Source of the DNA: a virus
DNA: 49,174 nt
IMG/VR virus record: IMGVR_UViG_3300048838_000531
Coordinates: 1 to 49,174 of that record
Reading direction: 5' to 3' (one strand)
Position numbers and translations under genes: made by a program. Below, piece by piece: positions 26,989 through 36,815 of this stretch. The notes beneath the pieces were generated by a model, which saw only the letters and a list, made by a program, of their open reading frames with translations, ran no database searches and had not been told where the DNA came from. Position 1 is the first letter of the stretch; every line of letters begins with the position of its first letter.

Positions 26989-27838
26989 TTGCTACTTCTC
27001 TTTTTGGTTTTGTTTTTGGTCTTGGGGCTTCGTCTTGAATACGTGATTCATCAACATCTTCTTTTGAAGCCTCGCCTGTTACATAGTAATCTTTTGTTTC
27101 ACAAGCGTTCATTACCGCTAAACGTATATCTTGATTATTAGGTGACATGAGAAAATTAACAGTATCTTCAAGACTATTACCTATAATCTCTGAGCCATAT
27201 TTATAAATGTTTTTATTCCTACGAATAATATTTTTAGATATAGCAATTTCAATTAAGGCTTCTATTTCACGAGATTTGTTATTAACCCACCTATCCATAA
27301 ATTTATTGGGATTGGCTTCTACAAAAGTATAAAGCCTATTTTCTGCAACTTCAGATGACATGCTTTCTGCATTATAACCAAAGAGCCTAAGTGCTTTACG
27401 TATTTCTGTAGGAGTTAATTTATCAAATTCTTTAACAGCATCTCTTTTAATCCTGTTAAAACTATTCTCAACCTTTGCTTCTTCATCCCTATTTATCAAT
27501 ACAAAGTCAGCTGTTGCTTTTTGCTCTAAAAGAGAGTTTTTAACACGTTTATGACCTTTGCAAAATAAGTATTTTAGTTCATCAAGAGGATCGTCTGTGT
27601 CGAATATAATATCATTTACAGAAGTACGAATCCTAAAGTTGACCCAAAACGGGTTTGTAGAAGACCTGGATAAATCAAGACCTAGCGATGAACCAAGTCT
27701 TTTTTCATCTTCCATTGTAAGACCAGTGTACATAGCACCTGATCTTGTTAAATAAGGTCCTAGATCATCAAAACAATTTTTATATTTTAATATACCTGAC
27801 CATTTATTCCAGCCTATGGGGCGCAATATAACTTGCAT
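26981..27838 (-). CDS. Head-associated structural protein, unknown role
   Basis: A 285-aa protein. The N-terminus 'MQVILRPIGWNKWSGILKYK' leads into beta strands with 'FDTDDPLDELKYLFCKGHKR'. The middle is helical ('FDKLTPTEIRKALRLFGYNA') and the end is charged and disordered (EASKEDVDESRIQDEAPRPK). It is the first gene after the capsid gene and is conserved in this position in related phages as far as I recall. No membrane or enzyme features. Function unknown. Confidence 0.6.
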   Translation of the reverse strand: MQVILRPIGWNKWSGILKYKNCFDDLGPYLTRSGAMYTGLTMEDEKRLGSSLGLDLSRSSTNPFWVNFRIRTSVNDIIFDTDDPLDELKYLFCKGHKRVKNSLLEQKATADFVLINRDEEAKVENSFNRIKRDAVKEFDKLTPTEIRKALRLFGYNAESMSSEVAENRLYTFVEANPNKFMDRWVNNKSREIEALIEIAISKNIIRRNKNIYKYGSEIIGNSLEDTVNFLMSPNNQDIRLAVMNACETKDYYVTGEASKEDVDESRIQDEAPRPKTKPKREVAND

Positions 27839-27873
27839 AGTTATAGATATTTAAAGTTAAACATAAGAATGTT

Positions 27874-27896
27874 GGGGGTGATTACTCATCACCCCA
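27874..27896 (-). terminator. Hairpin after the capsid gene
   Basis: An 8-bp stem (GGGGTGAT and ATCACCCC) with a 5-nt loop lies in the 72-nt gap after the capsid gene. There is no T-run on either strand, so it is more likely a processing or mRNA-stability hairpin than a strong terminator. It could protect a very abundant capsid transcript. Confidence 0.5.
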
Positions 27897-27910
27897 CATC
27901 ACATCCAGTA

Positions 27911-29389
27911 TTATTCAGCGTCGCAATATAATTCGCCAGACGTTGTAGGATCAGCAAGCATTACGCCGAACTCTGAAAGGAAGTGTACTGAGTACCCGTC
28001 CTTAGCGTTCGAACGAAGAGTGCTGATTGATTTAGCGTGTCCTGAACCAGGAGCCACTGAACCAGCTGTATGCCATACAACAAGCTCACGATCTTTACGG
28101 ACTATCTTACGTAAGTTAGCCTCACCATCACGCATGCTAGTATCAACGATAAGGATGCGATATGATTCAAGAGGTTTACCACTTACAGGATGAAGTTTAC
28201 GGTTATGAATAACGTCATCAAGAATAGGCAGATGCTTAAGAGTAAGTGTAATACCATTAAGGCCTTTGTATGTAACAAATTGCCCACCAAGAGTCAGTTG
28301 CTGACCTGAACCAGTAATAAAGAATGAATGATCCATCAGGGTATAACCTGAAGCTTTATCACGAAGTACACGGTCAAATTCACGAAGACCCATTTCACCT
28401 GACAGCCCAACAAAGTTGCGCTCACCAAAACCTTTAATATTATATGAAAGGTCTGATAAGAAACTATCAAGAATTTCTAATGTCAGAGTTGTATAAGCAC
28501 GCCTGTTTGCAGGAGCAATTTGCTCAAGAAAACCAGCACCAATACGAACCGGACGACCATTAGTACCTTTAAGGGCAACAGTGCCATCGGTAGCAGCGTT
28601 ATATTTCATATAGACCATAAGTCTATCGAGACGTTCATACCACTGACGCCAAGCTGTCCACTCTTGATATACAGACCAGTATTTTGTTTCTTTCTTTGTC
28701 TGAGGATCCCTCATAGAGACTATCATAACAGTAGAGAAAGCGTCGCCACTAATATCGTACGAAGCACGAGTTGTAGTAAGCTGGTTGCGAAGTTTGAACG
28801 GAGTCTGAGCATTGAAGATGTCAGCCTCGTCGCTCCATTCTTCGTAAGCAGATGCTAAGCGGCTAACCCTTGCACCAGGAAGTAAAAGTGAAGGCGGAAC
28901 GAACGATTCCTCTTTCCCATCTGTACATGTTAATGTATAGACATAATCGTTACCATCCATATAAGGCTCGCCAATTACACGTGCCTGGAATCTATTGTCA
29001 TCAAATTCTACAAGAGCACCTGGGCCAAACCATTTTTCGGCGACCCAAATCTGGAATGTAGAACCTGCAAGACCAGGATATACACCAAGGGTGGATGAAG
29101 TAATTTCAGCACCATTGTATACAGCACGTTTAATAACGATTGCCTTATCGTGCTCAATCATAACGTCCCATTCAAAGACAGAGTTCTCGATCACTGTAGT
29201 ACGGCCCATGCCGCCAGTGATATAGTCAAGAACACTACCCTGATCGAAACGGCCAAATATCGTTGAGATGATACCAGGCATTTTATGCGGAGCAGTAAGG
29301 AGTAACCTTGAAAGTTCTGCTTCATCTTTTAAATCTGAGGTCCACTTGGTTTTGTAGATCTGCAAATTGTTAAGAAGATTGTCAATCAT
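27911..29389 (-). CDS. Major capsid protein
   Basis: A 492-aa protein. The size, its position after portal and scaffold-like genes, and segments such as 'TIFGRFDQGSVLDYITGGMG', 'KWFGPGALVEFDDNRFQARV' and 'FVTYKGLNGITLTLKHLPIL' match crAss-like major capsid proteins of the HK97 fold. The coding sequence is more GC-rich than most neighbours and uses many C-ending codons, in line with high expression. A hairpin follows the gene. Recognition is by family features from memory, not by alignment. Confidence 0.8.
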   Translation of the reverse strand: MIDNLLNNLQIYKTKWTSDLKDEAELSRLLLTAPHKMPGIISTIFGRFDQGSVLDYITGGMGRTTVIENSVFEWDVMIEHDKAIVIKRAVYNGAEITSSTLGVYPGLAGSTFQIWVAEKWFGPGALVEFDDNRFQARVIGEPYMDGNDYVYTLTCTDGKEESFVPPSLLLPGARVSRLASAYEEWSDEADIFNAQTPFKLRNQLTTTRASYDISGDAFSTVMIVSMRDPQTKKETKYWSVYQEWTAWRQWYERLDRLMVYMKYNAATDGTVALKGTNGRPVRIGAGFLEQIAPANRRAYTTLTLEILDSFLSDLSYNIKGFGERNFVGLSGEMGLREFDRVLRDKASGYTLMDHSFFITGSGQQLTLGGQFVTYKGLNGITLTLKHLPILDDVIHNRKLHPVSGKPLESYRILIVDTSMRDGEANLRKIVRKDRELVVWHTAGSVAPGSGHAKSISTLRSNAKDGYSVHFLSEFGVMLADPTTSGELYCDAE

Positions 29390-29410
29390 GTGTTTTAAAA
29401 TTTAGTTATT

Positions 29411-30520
29411 TTATTTGTTAAGCAAAGCTCCAATTTTCATAAGAGGTTCGGAAGTTCCACTAAAACTCGTATTGCCCCCAGCACTACGCTTTTCTTTACC
29501 TGCTTTAAACTTTTTACGAATGTCCTCTATTGCTTTTTTTTCGCCTTGTTTTTTATTTTCAGAAATTATTTTATCAGCATACTTCATAAAATATGCTGTC
29601 TCAATTAAGTTGTTAATACGTTTGCTTGGATCTTGATAATCTTTCTGCATCGGAGTTAATCCCGCCTTGTCTGTTTTGAACATATAGTCTAAAAGCTCTT
29701 TACGCTCAGACTCAGATATTGTAACACCACGAACGGCTTTTAACTGCCCTACTGTACTATATACAGTATCTACAAAATCTTGTTTCGCTTTTTGTTCATC
29801 CAATGCAAACTTTTCTTGTTCTGCTAATAGCTTTTTTGCTTTTTTTTCTCTGAATTCTTTTACTAATTCTAGAGCTTCTTCAGCTTCATCTTGTAGAACA
29901 CCGGCATCTTCATACCTATCTAAAGCTCTCTTAATCTTTTCTTCTTTATATCCTTGATTAAGCATATGCTCCCTTAAGATAGCTTTCTGATCCCTATCTA
30001 TAGATATATCAACATTGTCCAAATTAAGTGTATCACTATACACTTCATTATAATAAGTTTTTATGTCCCCACCTTCAGCAACAAACTTATTTAAACTCTC
30101 AAGTTCTTCATTAGCAAAAGTAGGTTTAGAATTTTCTTTTACTACTTGAATTAATAGGTCTACAACATCATCAAGAGTTTTAACCTCCATATCTTCAGGT
30201 ATAGCTATACCTAATTTCTCTGCTAAGTCTGTTGCAAAATAGGCACTAACTTCTCCTTCATATTGAGATAAATCTTCCGCTGGCTCGTCTGATTTTTTGT
30301 CATCGTCGTCACCTTTGTCATCATCATCTACTTTATCTGGTTCATCTGTATCTCCTACATCGTCCACTTTATCGTCATCATCCACTATAGTGTCTGGTTC
30401 ATCAACATCATCGTCATCAACCTTTGCTTTAGCTTTTGGTTCATCGCTACCATCGTCTTTATATAACATTAACGAGAGCGCATCAAATCCTTGAAATAAG
30501 TCTTTCTTATCTTCAGCCAT
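29411..30520 (-). CDS. Scaffold-like protein
   Basis: A 369-aa very acidic, helical protein. Residues about 25-90 are an Asp-rich low-complexity tract ('DDDDVDEPDTIVDDDDKVDD'). The middle and end are long charged helices ('EEALELVKEFREKKAKKLLA') with a basic C-terminus (KFKAGKEKRSAG). Acidic N-terminus, coiled-coil body and basic C-terminus, placed between portal and capsid genes, is the usual plan of a capsid scaffold. No protease triad is evident, so I do not call it a prohead protease. Confidence 0.7.
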   Translation of the reverse strand: MAEDKKDLFQGFDALSLMLYKDDGSDEPKAKAKVDDDDVDEPDTIVDDDDKVDDVGDTDEPDKVDDDDKGDDDDKKSDEPAEDLSQYEGEVSAYFATDLAEKLGIAIPEDMEVKTLDDVVDLLIQVVKENSKPTFANEELESLNKFVAEGGDIKTYYNEVYSDTLNLDNVDISIDRDQKAILREHMLNQGYKEEKIKRALDRYEDAGVLQDEAEEALELVKEFREKKAKKLLAEQEKFALDEQKAKQDFVDTVYSTVGQLKAVRGVTISESERKELLDYMFKTDKAGLTPMQKDYQDPSKRINNLIETAYFMKYADKIISENKKQGEKKAIEDIRKKFKAGKEKRSAGGNTSFSGTSEPLMKIGALLNK

Positions 30521-30525
30521 AATTA

Positions 30526-32907
30526 TTATTTTTTACTAGTTGTTGGTTTTTTGCGAGCTTGGATGCGCCTAATGGCTAACTCCTTTTCCTTTTGCTCTTC
30601 CGCTTTTTTATTTTTACGTTCTGCTTCTTTTTGAGCACGCTCTTTGAGTGCGGCATCTCTACGAGCTTTTTCTTCTTCTAATCTAAGTTTTTGCTTATCT
30701 AGACTATCTTGAAAAGAATTATCTTCTGGCATTGGTTCCTGTTGATTTTCCATATTCATCATAGCAACCTGTAAGGCTGTCTCAGCTTTCCTAATGCTAT
30801 CCTCTTCTTTAATTCTTAATTCTTCAGACCTAAGATTATAATCATCTTCAGCCTTCTGTTGTTCCATCATCATTTCTTGTTCAGCTATAGCAGCTTCTTG
30901 TTCTTGTTGCTGCTGAACCATTTGCATTCTGCGTTCTTCAATCTCTTGTAATTTATTCTTAATCATAGTCATATTATCTGCAGTAAGTATTTCTGCAGCA
31001 TCAAGAATACTAGCACCATTCTGCATAGCAGGTTGTAATAAAGTTTTTAGAGCTTCAATATTCATAGAATCCTTTGTAGAATCGCTTACAAATACATCAA
31101 TGTCAGCATATATAAAATCATCGCTGATGTCTAAGAATGTCCTAGCACCATCTGACAAAACAAATTGTAACTTCTTTTTATCACTATTACTAAACTGATG
31201 CTGAGCAACATTTATAAGCATATTATAAACTCTACGCTTAACTTGATTATGTAACCAGAATAAAGGTTCTGTAATATGAGATGACTGTTGCACAGATCTT
31301 TCAACATTACCTACTAGTTCCCTAGTATTTATAGATCCCTCACGTTGTTTAGTAATACCAACTATCTCACCGATCATTATTTCGATCTTCTCTAATAGTT
31401 GAATATACTTATCAACAGATTGTATTGTAGAAAGATTTTGAGCTGATATCTGGTTGAATGGTGCCATTTTACCACCTTCCCTACCAGGAACATCCCATCC
31501 TTCTTCATATGGATTTATGAAGTTAATGCCTAATGCATTTAGGTAATGTAACCATTTATCTATGTCAATGCCATATTTCTTTGGTATTTGGGTTATATCC
31601 ATATTAAGAATAGCACCCTTATCTTTAGCAATTGCTAATTCTATCCTATACCAAATAACCATATACATATACTGTAAAGGCTTCATAAGTTCTATCAATG
31701 ATTTACCATATGCATTTGTAGCATTATATACTACACCAGTATAAGGTAACCTATTATCATTAATAGTTTCCATTGATCTATGTTGATAAGGAATAGGCCT
31801 GGCTTTATATTTATCTTCGCCTATTTTATAACCTTCCCATATTTCATCAACCCATTCCCATTCGATTATATCGTCTGGCATTGGAACATATGTTTCGTCT
31901 ACTACAACTGTTTCTACACTGCCATCCTCTTGAGGTACACTTAAGAAGCCAATCCTAGTATAAGAACGCCATGTTACGTGATGACAATATAATTCGTCTG
32001 AAGGAGCAGGTTTATTACCACCGCCCATAAATCTATTAGCTAAGTTCTCAGACCACCTAATACCACCATCACCAACACTACCCATCCTACTTGATGAACT
32101 TGTACCACCACCTTGACTAATTTCAGCTAGTATATCATCTAAGTCGCTTTCATCTAACAGGTCTCTTAACCTATCGTATAGAGCATAAGGCGACATATAA
32201 AACGAGCGACGAAACCAACTCTTCTGATCTATAAAATCTGTAGTAGAATCTATGTCAAAATCGCAGTCTCGAGGATCAACCCTTTCAACAACAGGTTCAC
32301 CATTTATGGTACCTGTATAATAAATTTCCATACGAGCTGCCTGAGCATCAAACCAGCCTTTAAGAAATTCACTCTTTATATTTAAGCGTTCTTTTAAGTA
32401 TTTTAATAAATTGTAGGCAACTTCTTCTGCCATAGTTTTGTAACTATACCTCATGTATTTTTGTACATCTTGCATAGTTACAGGAAATTCTTCACCTCTC
32501 AATGTTGCATTCAATACCTGCATCAGTCGAGATTTATACTCTTCTTGTACAGTAGATACAACGTCATAATTAGTTTGTATAACATGAAAATCGTCGGGAC
32601 GTTTAGATTCTTCACCAACCAATAAATCAACCTTAGGACGTATTATATTATAGTTTTGGATATTTGCAGGAAATGTGTCACCAACATCATATGGATCAGT
32701 AACATATTTAAAGTCATTCCTGTCAAACTCTGAATCATATAGGCCATAAGCAAGGTTCATGCGCTCATACCTATTACGAATATTATCTTCGCCACCAACA
32801 CCAACTCTGCCTATATAATAATCTATAGTATCTTGTTGCCAAGACTTGTTTTTTTGACTAAATGGTATCTTTTGGTTTGGTAACCCTTTTGCATTATTTT
32901 GCGACAT
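30526..32907 (-). CDS. Portal protein
   Basis: A 793-aa protein. The opening 'KSWQQDTIDYYIGRVGV' and 'NRYERMNLAYGLYDSEFDRN', then 'NYNIIRPKVDLLVGEESKRP', match the N-terminal wing of crAss-like portals. 'RPIPYQHRSMETINDNRLPY' and 'GIVGITKQREGSINTRELVG'-like sequence mark the conserved core and the stem helix near the channel. The last 130 residues are a long Gln/Glu/Lys coiled coil (QQQQEQEAAIAEQEMMMEQQ), giving the crown or barrel. It overlaps the terminase gene by 14 nt and precedes the scaffold-like gene, which is the normal packaging-module order. Confidence 0.85.
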   Translation of the reverse strand: MSQNNAKGLPNQKIPFSQKNKSWQQDTIDYYIGRVGVGGEDNIRNRYERMNLAYGLYDSEFDRNDFKYVTDPYDVGDTFPANIQNYNIIRPKVDLLVGEESKRPDDFHVIQTNYDVVSTVQEEYKSRLMQVLNATLRGEEFPVTMQDVQKYMRYSYKTMAEEVAYNLLKYLKERLNIKSEFLKGWFDAQAARMEIYYTGTINGEPVVERVDPRDCDFDIDSTTDFIDQKSWFRRSFYMSPYALYDRLRDLLDESDLDDILAEISQGGGTSSSSRMGSVGDGGIRWSENLANRFMGGGNKPAPSDELYCHHVTWRSYTRIGFLSVPQEDGSVETVVVDETYVPMPDDIIEWEWVDEIWEGYKIGEDKYKARPIPYQHRSMETINDNRLPYTGVVYNATNAYGKSLIELMKPLQYMYMVIWYRIELAIAKDKGAILNMDITQIPKKYGIDIDKWLHYLNALGINFINPYEEGWDVPGREGGKMAPFNQISAQNLSTIQSVDKYIQLLEKIEIMIGEIVGITKQREGSINTRELVGNVERSVQQSSHITEPLFWLHNQVKRRVYNMLINVAQHQFSNSDKKKLQFVLSDGARTFLDISDDFIYADIDVFVSDSTKDSMNIEALKTLLQPAMQNGASILDAAEILTADNMTMIKNKLQEIEERRMQMVQQQQEQEAAIAEQEMMMEQQKAEDDYNLRSEELRIKEEDSIRKAETALQVAMMNMENQQEPMPEDNSFQDSLDKQKLRLEEEKARRDAALKERAQKEAERKNKKAEEQKEKELAIRRIQARKKPTTSKK

Positions 32908-34909
32908 AATAATTAGGAATTTTATTTAAAAACAATGGTTTTTTGAAAAGATATAAATCAATCTTTTCTTCGTCTGTAATCTTTTTTATTTTAACATGTT
33001 GTAACTCTACATTATATATAAGAGCCAAACCAAATGAAATAACTCGGTCATAGTTACCACGTAATGGATCATATGCTATAAGTTCTTCCAATAAAGCTTC
33101 TGAATATATTTTTGTAAGATTCTTACGACCAGGTTCATATTCTTCTAATAACCAATCTCTAATGAGTGTCTCCATCCATTGTTTAATTGGCTTATTCATA
33201 TGAGTACCTTTTCCCCTAGCAACAGTAAGATCTTTTATAATATCTTTTAATTTTGAAGGTTGATCTGCTAATAGGTAATCACAATGCTTATTTACAAAAT
33301 AAGTAAATAAACCTTTCTTCTCATTTTCATATAATAGAGTTGCCCCATAATACATTAATAACATCCTTACTGTTTCATAGAAAGTATCAGCTTTATCAGG
33401 TCTACCTGTATATTCTGCTACAGGTACATCATACCATGATTCAAAGGCCTGAACTCGTTTATATATAAATATAGAACCTAATGAATCTGTAACAGCAGTA
33501 TCGTGATCATATGGGTCACAACCACCTATATATAAACCCCATGGAGGATTTTCAGTAGGATGTTCCCATATAACAACAGCTCCTTCTTTACTTTCACCAG
33601 CTTGTATCTTATACCTAGTAAGGTCTTTAAGCTTTGGATTTTGTTCAAACTTTACTTTACCATCTGGTGCAAAATATAAAGTGCCAACTTGTTTTAGCCC
33701 CTTTATTGATTCAGAATTCCTGATAGTTGCCAAGTGCCTAATAAGATCCTTCTTAGGAAACATATTAGTACTGACATTAAGTGTAGCCTCACCAGGTGTT
33801 AAAGGTTGTTCGCAAATATGCCTATCAATAGCATTACGATCTGAAGCATTGGTTATTACCTTTTCACGTTCTGTTAATATAAATTGAGTAGCTTGGTCAA
33901 AGTCAGTATTACCATCTTCGTCCATAAACTTTTCTATATTTGCAGACTGTGGTATAAAGAAACCACATGATGTATCATGTTCTCCTTCGTCCCATATATT
34001 TCTTAATGGTAAACAGTTATAAGCATCTGGTTCATAAAATAAGTCTTTAAGACCAGTATAGTCTGCTTCTTCTGTACCACCAGTCCCATAAGCTATCATA
34101 AGACCAAATGCCTCACCATCATGTTCTACCGAAGGCCTAGCCACCTGCCATGCAGTTTTAAGATTTGGAAACTTACCAGCCTCTTCAAATAGTATTAATT
34201 TACCACGTTTACCTCTGGCTTTCTGAGGATCATTCTTTAGGGAAATACCTATTATCTCAGACTTATAACCTTGTTCAATTGGCACACCATTAACATTCTC
34301 TATGAAAGAAGCACGCCTATGTATAGAACTATTTTTAACTTGCCTATGTTTATACCACCCTGTATTATTGTCTATGAAGTCCATCATATCCCAGGCCTTA
34401 GATAGTACACCATCTTTAGTTAAGAATTCTGTTTCAGCTGCTATTGCATATGATACAGATTCCCTAAACATATAGTAATTCCTAACTAACATAGATGCCC
34501 CTTTAAAAGAATATCCTTTACCCCTAGCTTTAATAACTGCAAGATGTCTACCATTTGTTTCTGCTAATTCAACAGCTTCATAATAAGCTCTATCATAGTC
34601 CCAAAAATAAGGAAACGATTCTACACGTTCCCTTTTCTTTTTTGTACGACCATCACCTAAATCTATAGTAAATTCTTTAACAACAATAATCCTACTATAA
34701 TTCAAATAAAAATAATAATAACCAGGAATCCAGTCACCGTCATCAGCTACAAAACCATATTGACAACGTTCTAGTTCACTAGTCCAATACCTTATATATT
34801 CACTTGTACCAGGAGGTGCAAATGTATACACCCCATGTTTTTCAAAGAATATAGCAGGTTGTCTAAACTTATCTGAATTAATAGTTTTCTTTAATGGTAA
34901 TTCAAACAT
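32894..34909 (-). CDS. terL: Terminase large subunit
   Basis: A 671-aa DNA-packaging motor. A Walker A-like loop is 'VIKARGKGYSFKGASM' (125-140). Walker B with its catalytic Glu is 'KLILFEEAG' (237-245). The ATPase coupling region follows ('MIAYGTGGTEE', 271-281). The RNase H-like nuclease starts at 'GGCDPYDHD' (462-470), with later acidic residues in 'LYENEKKGLFTYF' and near the C-terminus ('LLADQPSKLKDI'). The size and motif wording fit crAss-like terminases. It translocates DNA into the prohead through the portal and cuts concatemers. Confidence 0.9.
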   Translation of the reverse strand: MFELPLKKTINSDKFRQPAIFFEKHGVYTFAPPGTSEYIRYWTSELERCQYGFVADDGDWIPGYYYFYLNYSRIIVVKEFTIDLGDGRTKKKRERVESFPYFWDYDRAYYEAVELAETNGRHLAVIKARGKGYSFKGASMLVRNYYMFRESVSYAIAAETEFLTKDGVLSKAWDMMDFIDNNTGWYKHRQVKNSSIHRRASFIENVNGVPIEQGYKSEIIGISLKNDPQKARGKRGKLILFEEAGKFPNLKTAWQVARPSVEHDGEAFGLMIAYGTGGTEEADYTGLKDLFYEPDAYNCLPLRNIWDEGEHDTSCGFFIPQSANIEKFMDEDGNTDFDQATQFILTEREKVITNASDRNAIDRHICEQPLTPGEATLNVSTNMFPKKDLIRHLATIRNSESIKGLKQVGTLYFAPDGKVKFEQNPKLKDLTRYKIQAGESKEGAVVIWEHPTENPPWGLYIGGCDPYDHDTAVTDSLGSIFIYKRVQAFESWYDVPVAEYTGRPDKADTFYETVRMLLMYYGATLLYENEKKGLFTYFVNKHCDYLLADQPSKLKDIIKDLTVARGKGTHMNKPIKQWMETLIRDWLLEEYEPGRKNLTKIYSEALLEELIAYDPLRGNYDRVISFGLALIYNVELQHVKIKKITDEEKIDLYLFKKPLFLNKIPNYYVAK

Positions 34910-34911
34910 AA

Positions 34912-35451
34912 TTATCTCTCAAACATTCCTATACCAGTTCCACCCCTGATAGAACCACGCTCCATTTGTTCCCTATCAACTTTCTCTTTTAAGGACTCTA
35001 ATGAAGACACTATATCACCAATATCTTTCATTACACTAGATACTTCTTTTAATGTAAATATAGGTTTACCATTATGGTCTACCTTTTTAAAATCTACACT
35101 ATTGAAATAGTCTGTCATCTTATCACATGTGTCCATAGCCGATTGTAATAATCTAGATATAGGACTACTCTGTAACTCTTTATATTTTACAACTGCTGCT
35201 TTTATAGCATCATCTGGTTGCCATTCCTCAGACTTGAAGCAGTCTTTCTTTATACGAGCTTCACGCTCGTTTGTAGAATAAGCTGTATAAGGTGACCTAA
35301 AATCATATAGAAATACTATATATGATATCTCATTAACAGCTTGCTCTTTATGTTTGCTTTTGTCCCGATCCCACAGAGTACGAAACTCTGGAACCCAAAG
35401 TATAGTTGGATTCATCACAACTTTACCTTGCTGAATATCGAATAATTTCAT
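34912..35451 (-). CDS. Conserved protein upstream of terminase, small-terminase candidate
   Basis: A 179-aa protein starting MKLFDIQQGKVVMNPTILWV with 'LWDRDKSKHKEQAVNEISYI' and 'FLYDFRSPYTAYSTNEREAR'. I recognise this pattern (F-D-I-x-x-G-K-V, W-x-R-D-K-S-K, E-I-S-Y-I/V) as a conserved neighbour of crAss-like terminases. The C-terminal half is helical ('LKEVSSVMKDIGDIVSSLES'). Position two nt before terL suggests a packaging role such as small terminase, but no HTH is obvious. A terminator sits just upstream of its start. Confidence 0.6.
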   Translation of the reverse strand: MKLFDIQQGKVVMNPTILWVPEFRTLWDRDKSKHKEQAVNEISYIVFLYDFRSPYTAYSTNEREARIKKDCFKSEEWQPDDAIKAAVVKYKELQSSPISRLLQSAMDTCDKMTDYFNSVDFKKVDHNGKPIFTLKEVSSVMKDIGDIVSSLESLKEKVDREQMERGSIRGGTGIGMFER

Positions 35452-35464
35452 GTCAGATATACAT

Positions 35465-35493
35465 AAAAAAATAGGGGAAGTTACCTACCCCTA
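35465..35493 (-). terminator. Intrinsic terminator before the packaging genes
   Basis: On the minus strand TAGGGG (35493-35488) pairs with CCCCTA (35477-35472), followed by a run of seven T residues (35471-35465). The stem starts inside the stop region of the upstream 130-aa gene, and the next gene starts 14 nt later. No promoter of the ECF type is visible between them, so this probably attenuates rather than ends transcription. Confidence 0.7.
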
Positions 35494-35883
35494 CATACAT
35501 TGTTTTAAAACTAAGCCTTTCTCATAGATTTCATCTATGTATCGAATCTTTTTACCATTGAAATGTTGCTTTAAAATATCTTGATACTTCTCTACTGTAT
35601 CAACTTCATAACCATATGATGCTACAATATCTTTATATACTTCATAATTTTTATATATATATGTAAATTTTCTTGATCTTTCTTTTGATTTTTTTGACTT
35701 CAAAACAAATGCACCAAAATATCTTATTCTTATTGGACGTTCATCATCCTCACTAGTCATCTTTTCCCTGGCAAACTCTAAAGGATGATATACTATTTTT
35801 TTTATCACCCTATCCTCTTTCATAGTAAGTAAACCTATGGTATGTATTAGTTCATCCTGCCATTTCTGTTTAACTAACAACAT
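35491..35883 (-). CDS. Hypothetical basic protein
   Basis: A 130-aa protein, strongly basic (start MLLVKQKWQDELIHTIGLLT; 'FVLKSKKSKERSRKFTYIYK'). No Cys motif or membrane segment. The pattern 'PIRIRYFGAFV-K' with a late 'Y-x-D-I-L-K' is reminiscent of small conserved phage proteins placed before terminase genes. It overlaps the gene above by 14 nt. The function is not recognised. Confidence 0.65.
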   Translation of the reverse strand: MLLVKQKWQDELIHTIGLLTMKEDRVIKKIVYHPLEFAREKMTSEDDERPIRIRYFGAFVLKSKKSKERSRKFTYIYKNYEVYKDIVASYGYEVDTVEKYQDILKQHFNGKKIRYIDEIYEKGLVLKQCM

Positions 35884-36409
35884 CTACTATTCCCAATTGT
35901 TTTAATAATATTTTTAGTTCTGATTTATTTTTAATATATCCATAAAAAATACTATGACTATGAACTACAATATTGTCTGAACTTTTATTTACTTTACGAA
36001 TTACTAACAACAGCCCTTCTTTTCTATGCCACACACATAAGTCATATCCTTTCTTTTCATATAAATAATATAGTTGAGAAACAACAGACATATTATCGTT
36101 AAATTCCCAACCTAATGATTCTATATCTTCTTTATCTAGATATTTAACTCTTATCATATTTGAATATGCGCCGAATCCTAATGGACCGTCTGTAAATCTA
36201 TAATGTTTTTCTTTCCTATCTGGATCTATTCCTTCTTTAAATTGTCCTAAAGAACCAGTTAAAGATCCTAAATTACCAATAACTGGTTCCCATATATATT
36301 CTAAAACTTTAATACCTGGATAACTTCTATCCCATATTTCCCTACGTTGTTCATATTCAAAATCAACATGCCATTCTTCAATTGTAGGTGTATAGTATTT
36401 ACTTCCCAT
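35870..36409 (-). CDS. Hypothetical protein
   Basis: A 179-aa soluble protein (start MGSKYYTPTIEEWHVDFEYE; 'YEQRREIWDRSYPGIKVLEY'). The opening 'YTP-IEE-H-x-F-E-Y' is familiar from other Bacteroidota phages, where such proteins are not characterised. The rest is beta-rich with 'YRFTDGPLGFGAYSNMIRVK' and 'EKKGYDLCVWHRKEGLLLVI'. Operon-linked on both sides by short overlaps. Function unknown. Confidence 0.65.
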   Translation of the reverse strand: MGSKYYTPTIEEWHVDFEYEQRREIWDRSYPGIKVLEYIWEPVIGNLGSLTGSLGQFKEGIDPDRKEKHYRFTDGPLGFGAYSNMIRVKYLDKEDIESLGWEFNDNMSVVSQLYYLYEKKGYDLCVWHRKEGLLLVIRKVNKSSDNIVVHSHSIFYGYIKNKSELKILLKQLGIVDVVS

Positions 36410-36815
36410 GTTTATATTCCTTTATCATATGTAATACTTCCACTGTTACATACTGTAACACATATGCATATACTTCCCATGTAGCCTCAACGAGGGGTGT
36501 GCTTACCCTATCTAATAACATATGAGTAACATGCCATAATTCATGTTCTAATAAAGCTATATCAGATGGGTCATTAACGTCAGGAACAAAAGGTAGATAT
36601 AATAATAATTGACCATCTGAGAATTGTAGAGTCCTACCATGATGCCTACTATTTATATCTTTAAATTCTTCATGGGCATTAAATTCTGGTATACTCTTTT
36701 GTATATAATTATTTATTTCATCATATGATATACCTAGAGCTACATACAAATCAAATGGAAATGGTGATAATTCTAATGTAGCACCAAAACCTTTTTGCTT
36801 ATTTTTTTTCATCAT
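36399..36815 (-). CDS. HExxH metalloprotein (putative zinc peptidase)
   Basis: A 138-aa protein with 'EHELWHVTHMLLDR' (90-103), a perfect HExxH motif at 91-95, and downstream acidic residues in 'LVEATWEVYAYVLQYV' (108-123) that can supply the third zinc ligand, as in small gluzincin-like proteins. The pattern 'HE-x-W-H ... E-x-x-A-Y-x-x-x-Y' recurs in small phage proteins of unknown substrate. There is no signal peptide, so it acts in the cytoplasm or virion. A capsid-maturation role is possible but not shown. Confidence 0.7.
   Translation of the reverse strand: MMKKNKQKGFGATLELSPFPFDLYVALGISYDEINNYIQKSIPEFNAHEEFKDINSRHHGRTLQFSDGQLLLYLPFVPDVNDPSDIALLEHELWHVTHMLLDRVSTPLVEATWEVYAYVLQYVTVEVLHMIKEYKHGK

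Noticed and set aside
30297-30494. Ser-rich plus-strand frame
   Set aside because: Shadow of the Asp-rich tract of the scaffold-like gene read from the opposite strand.
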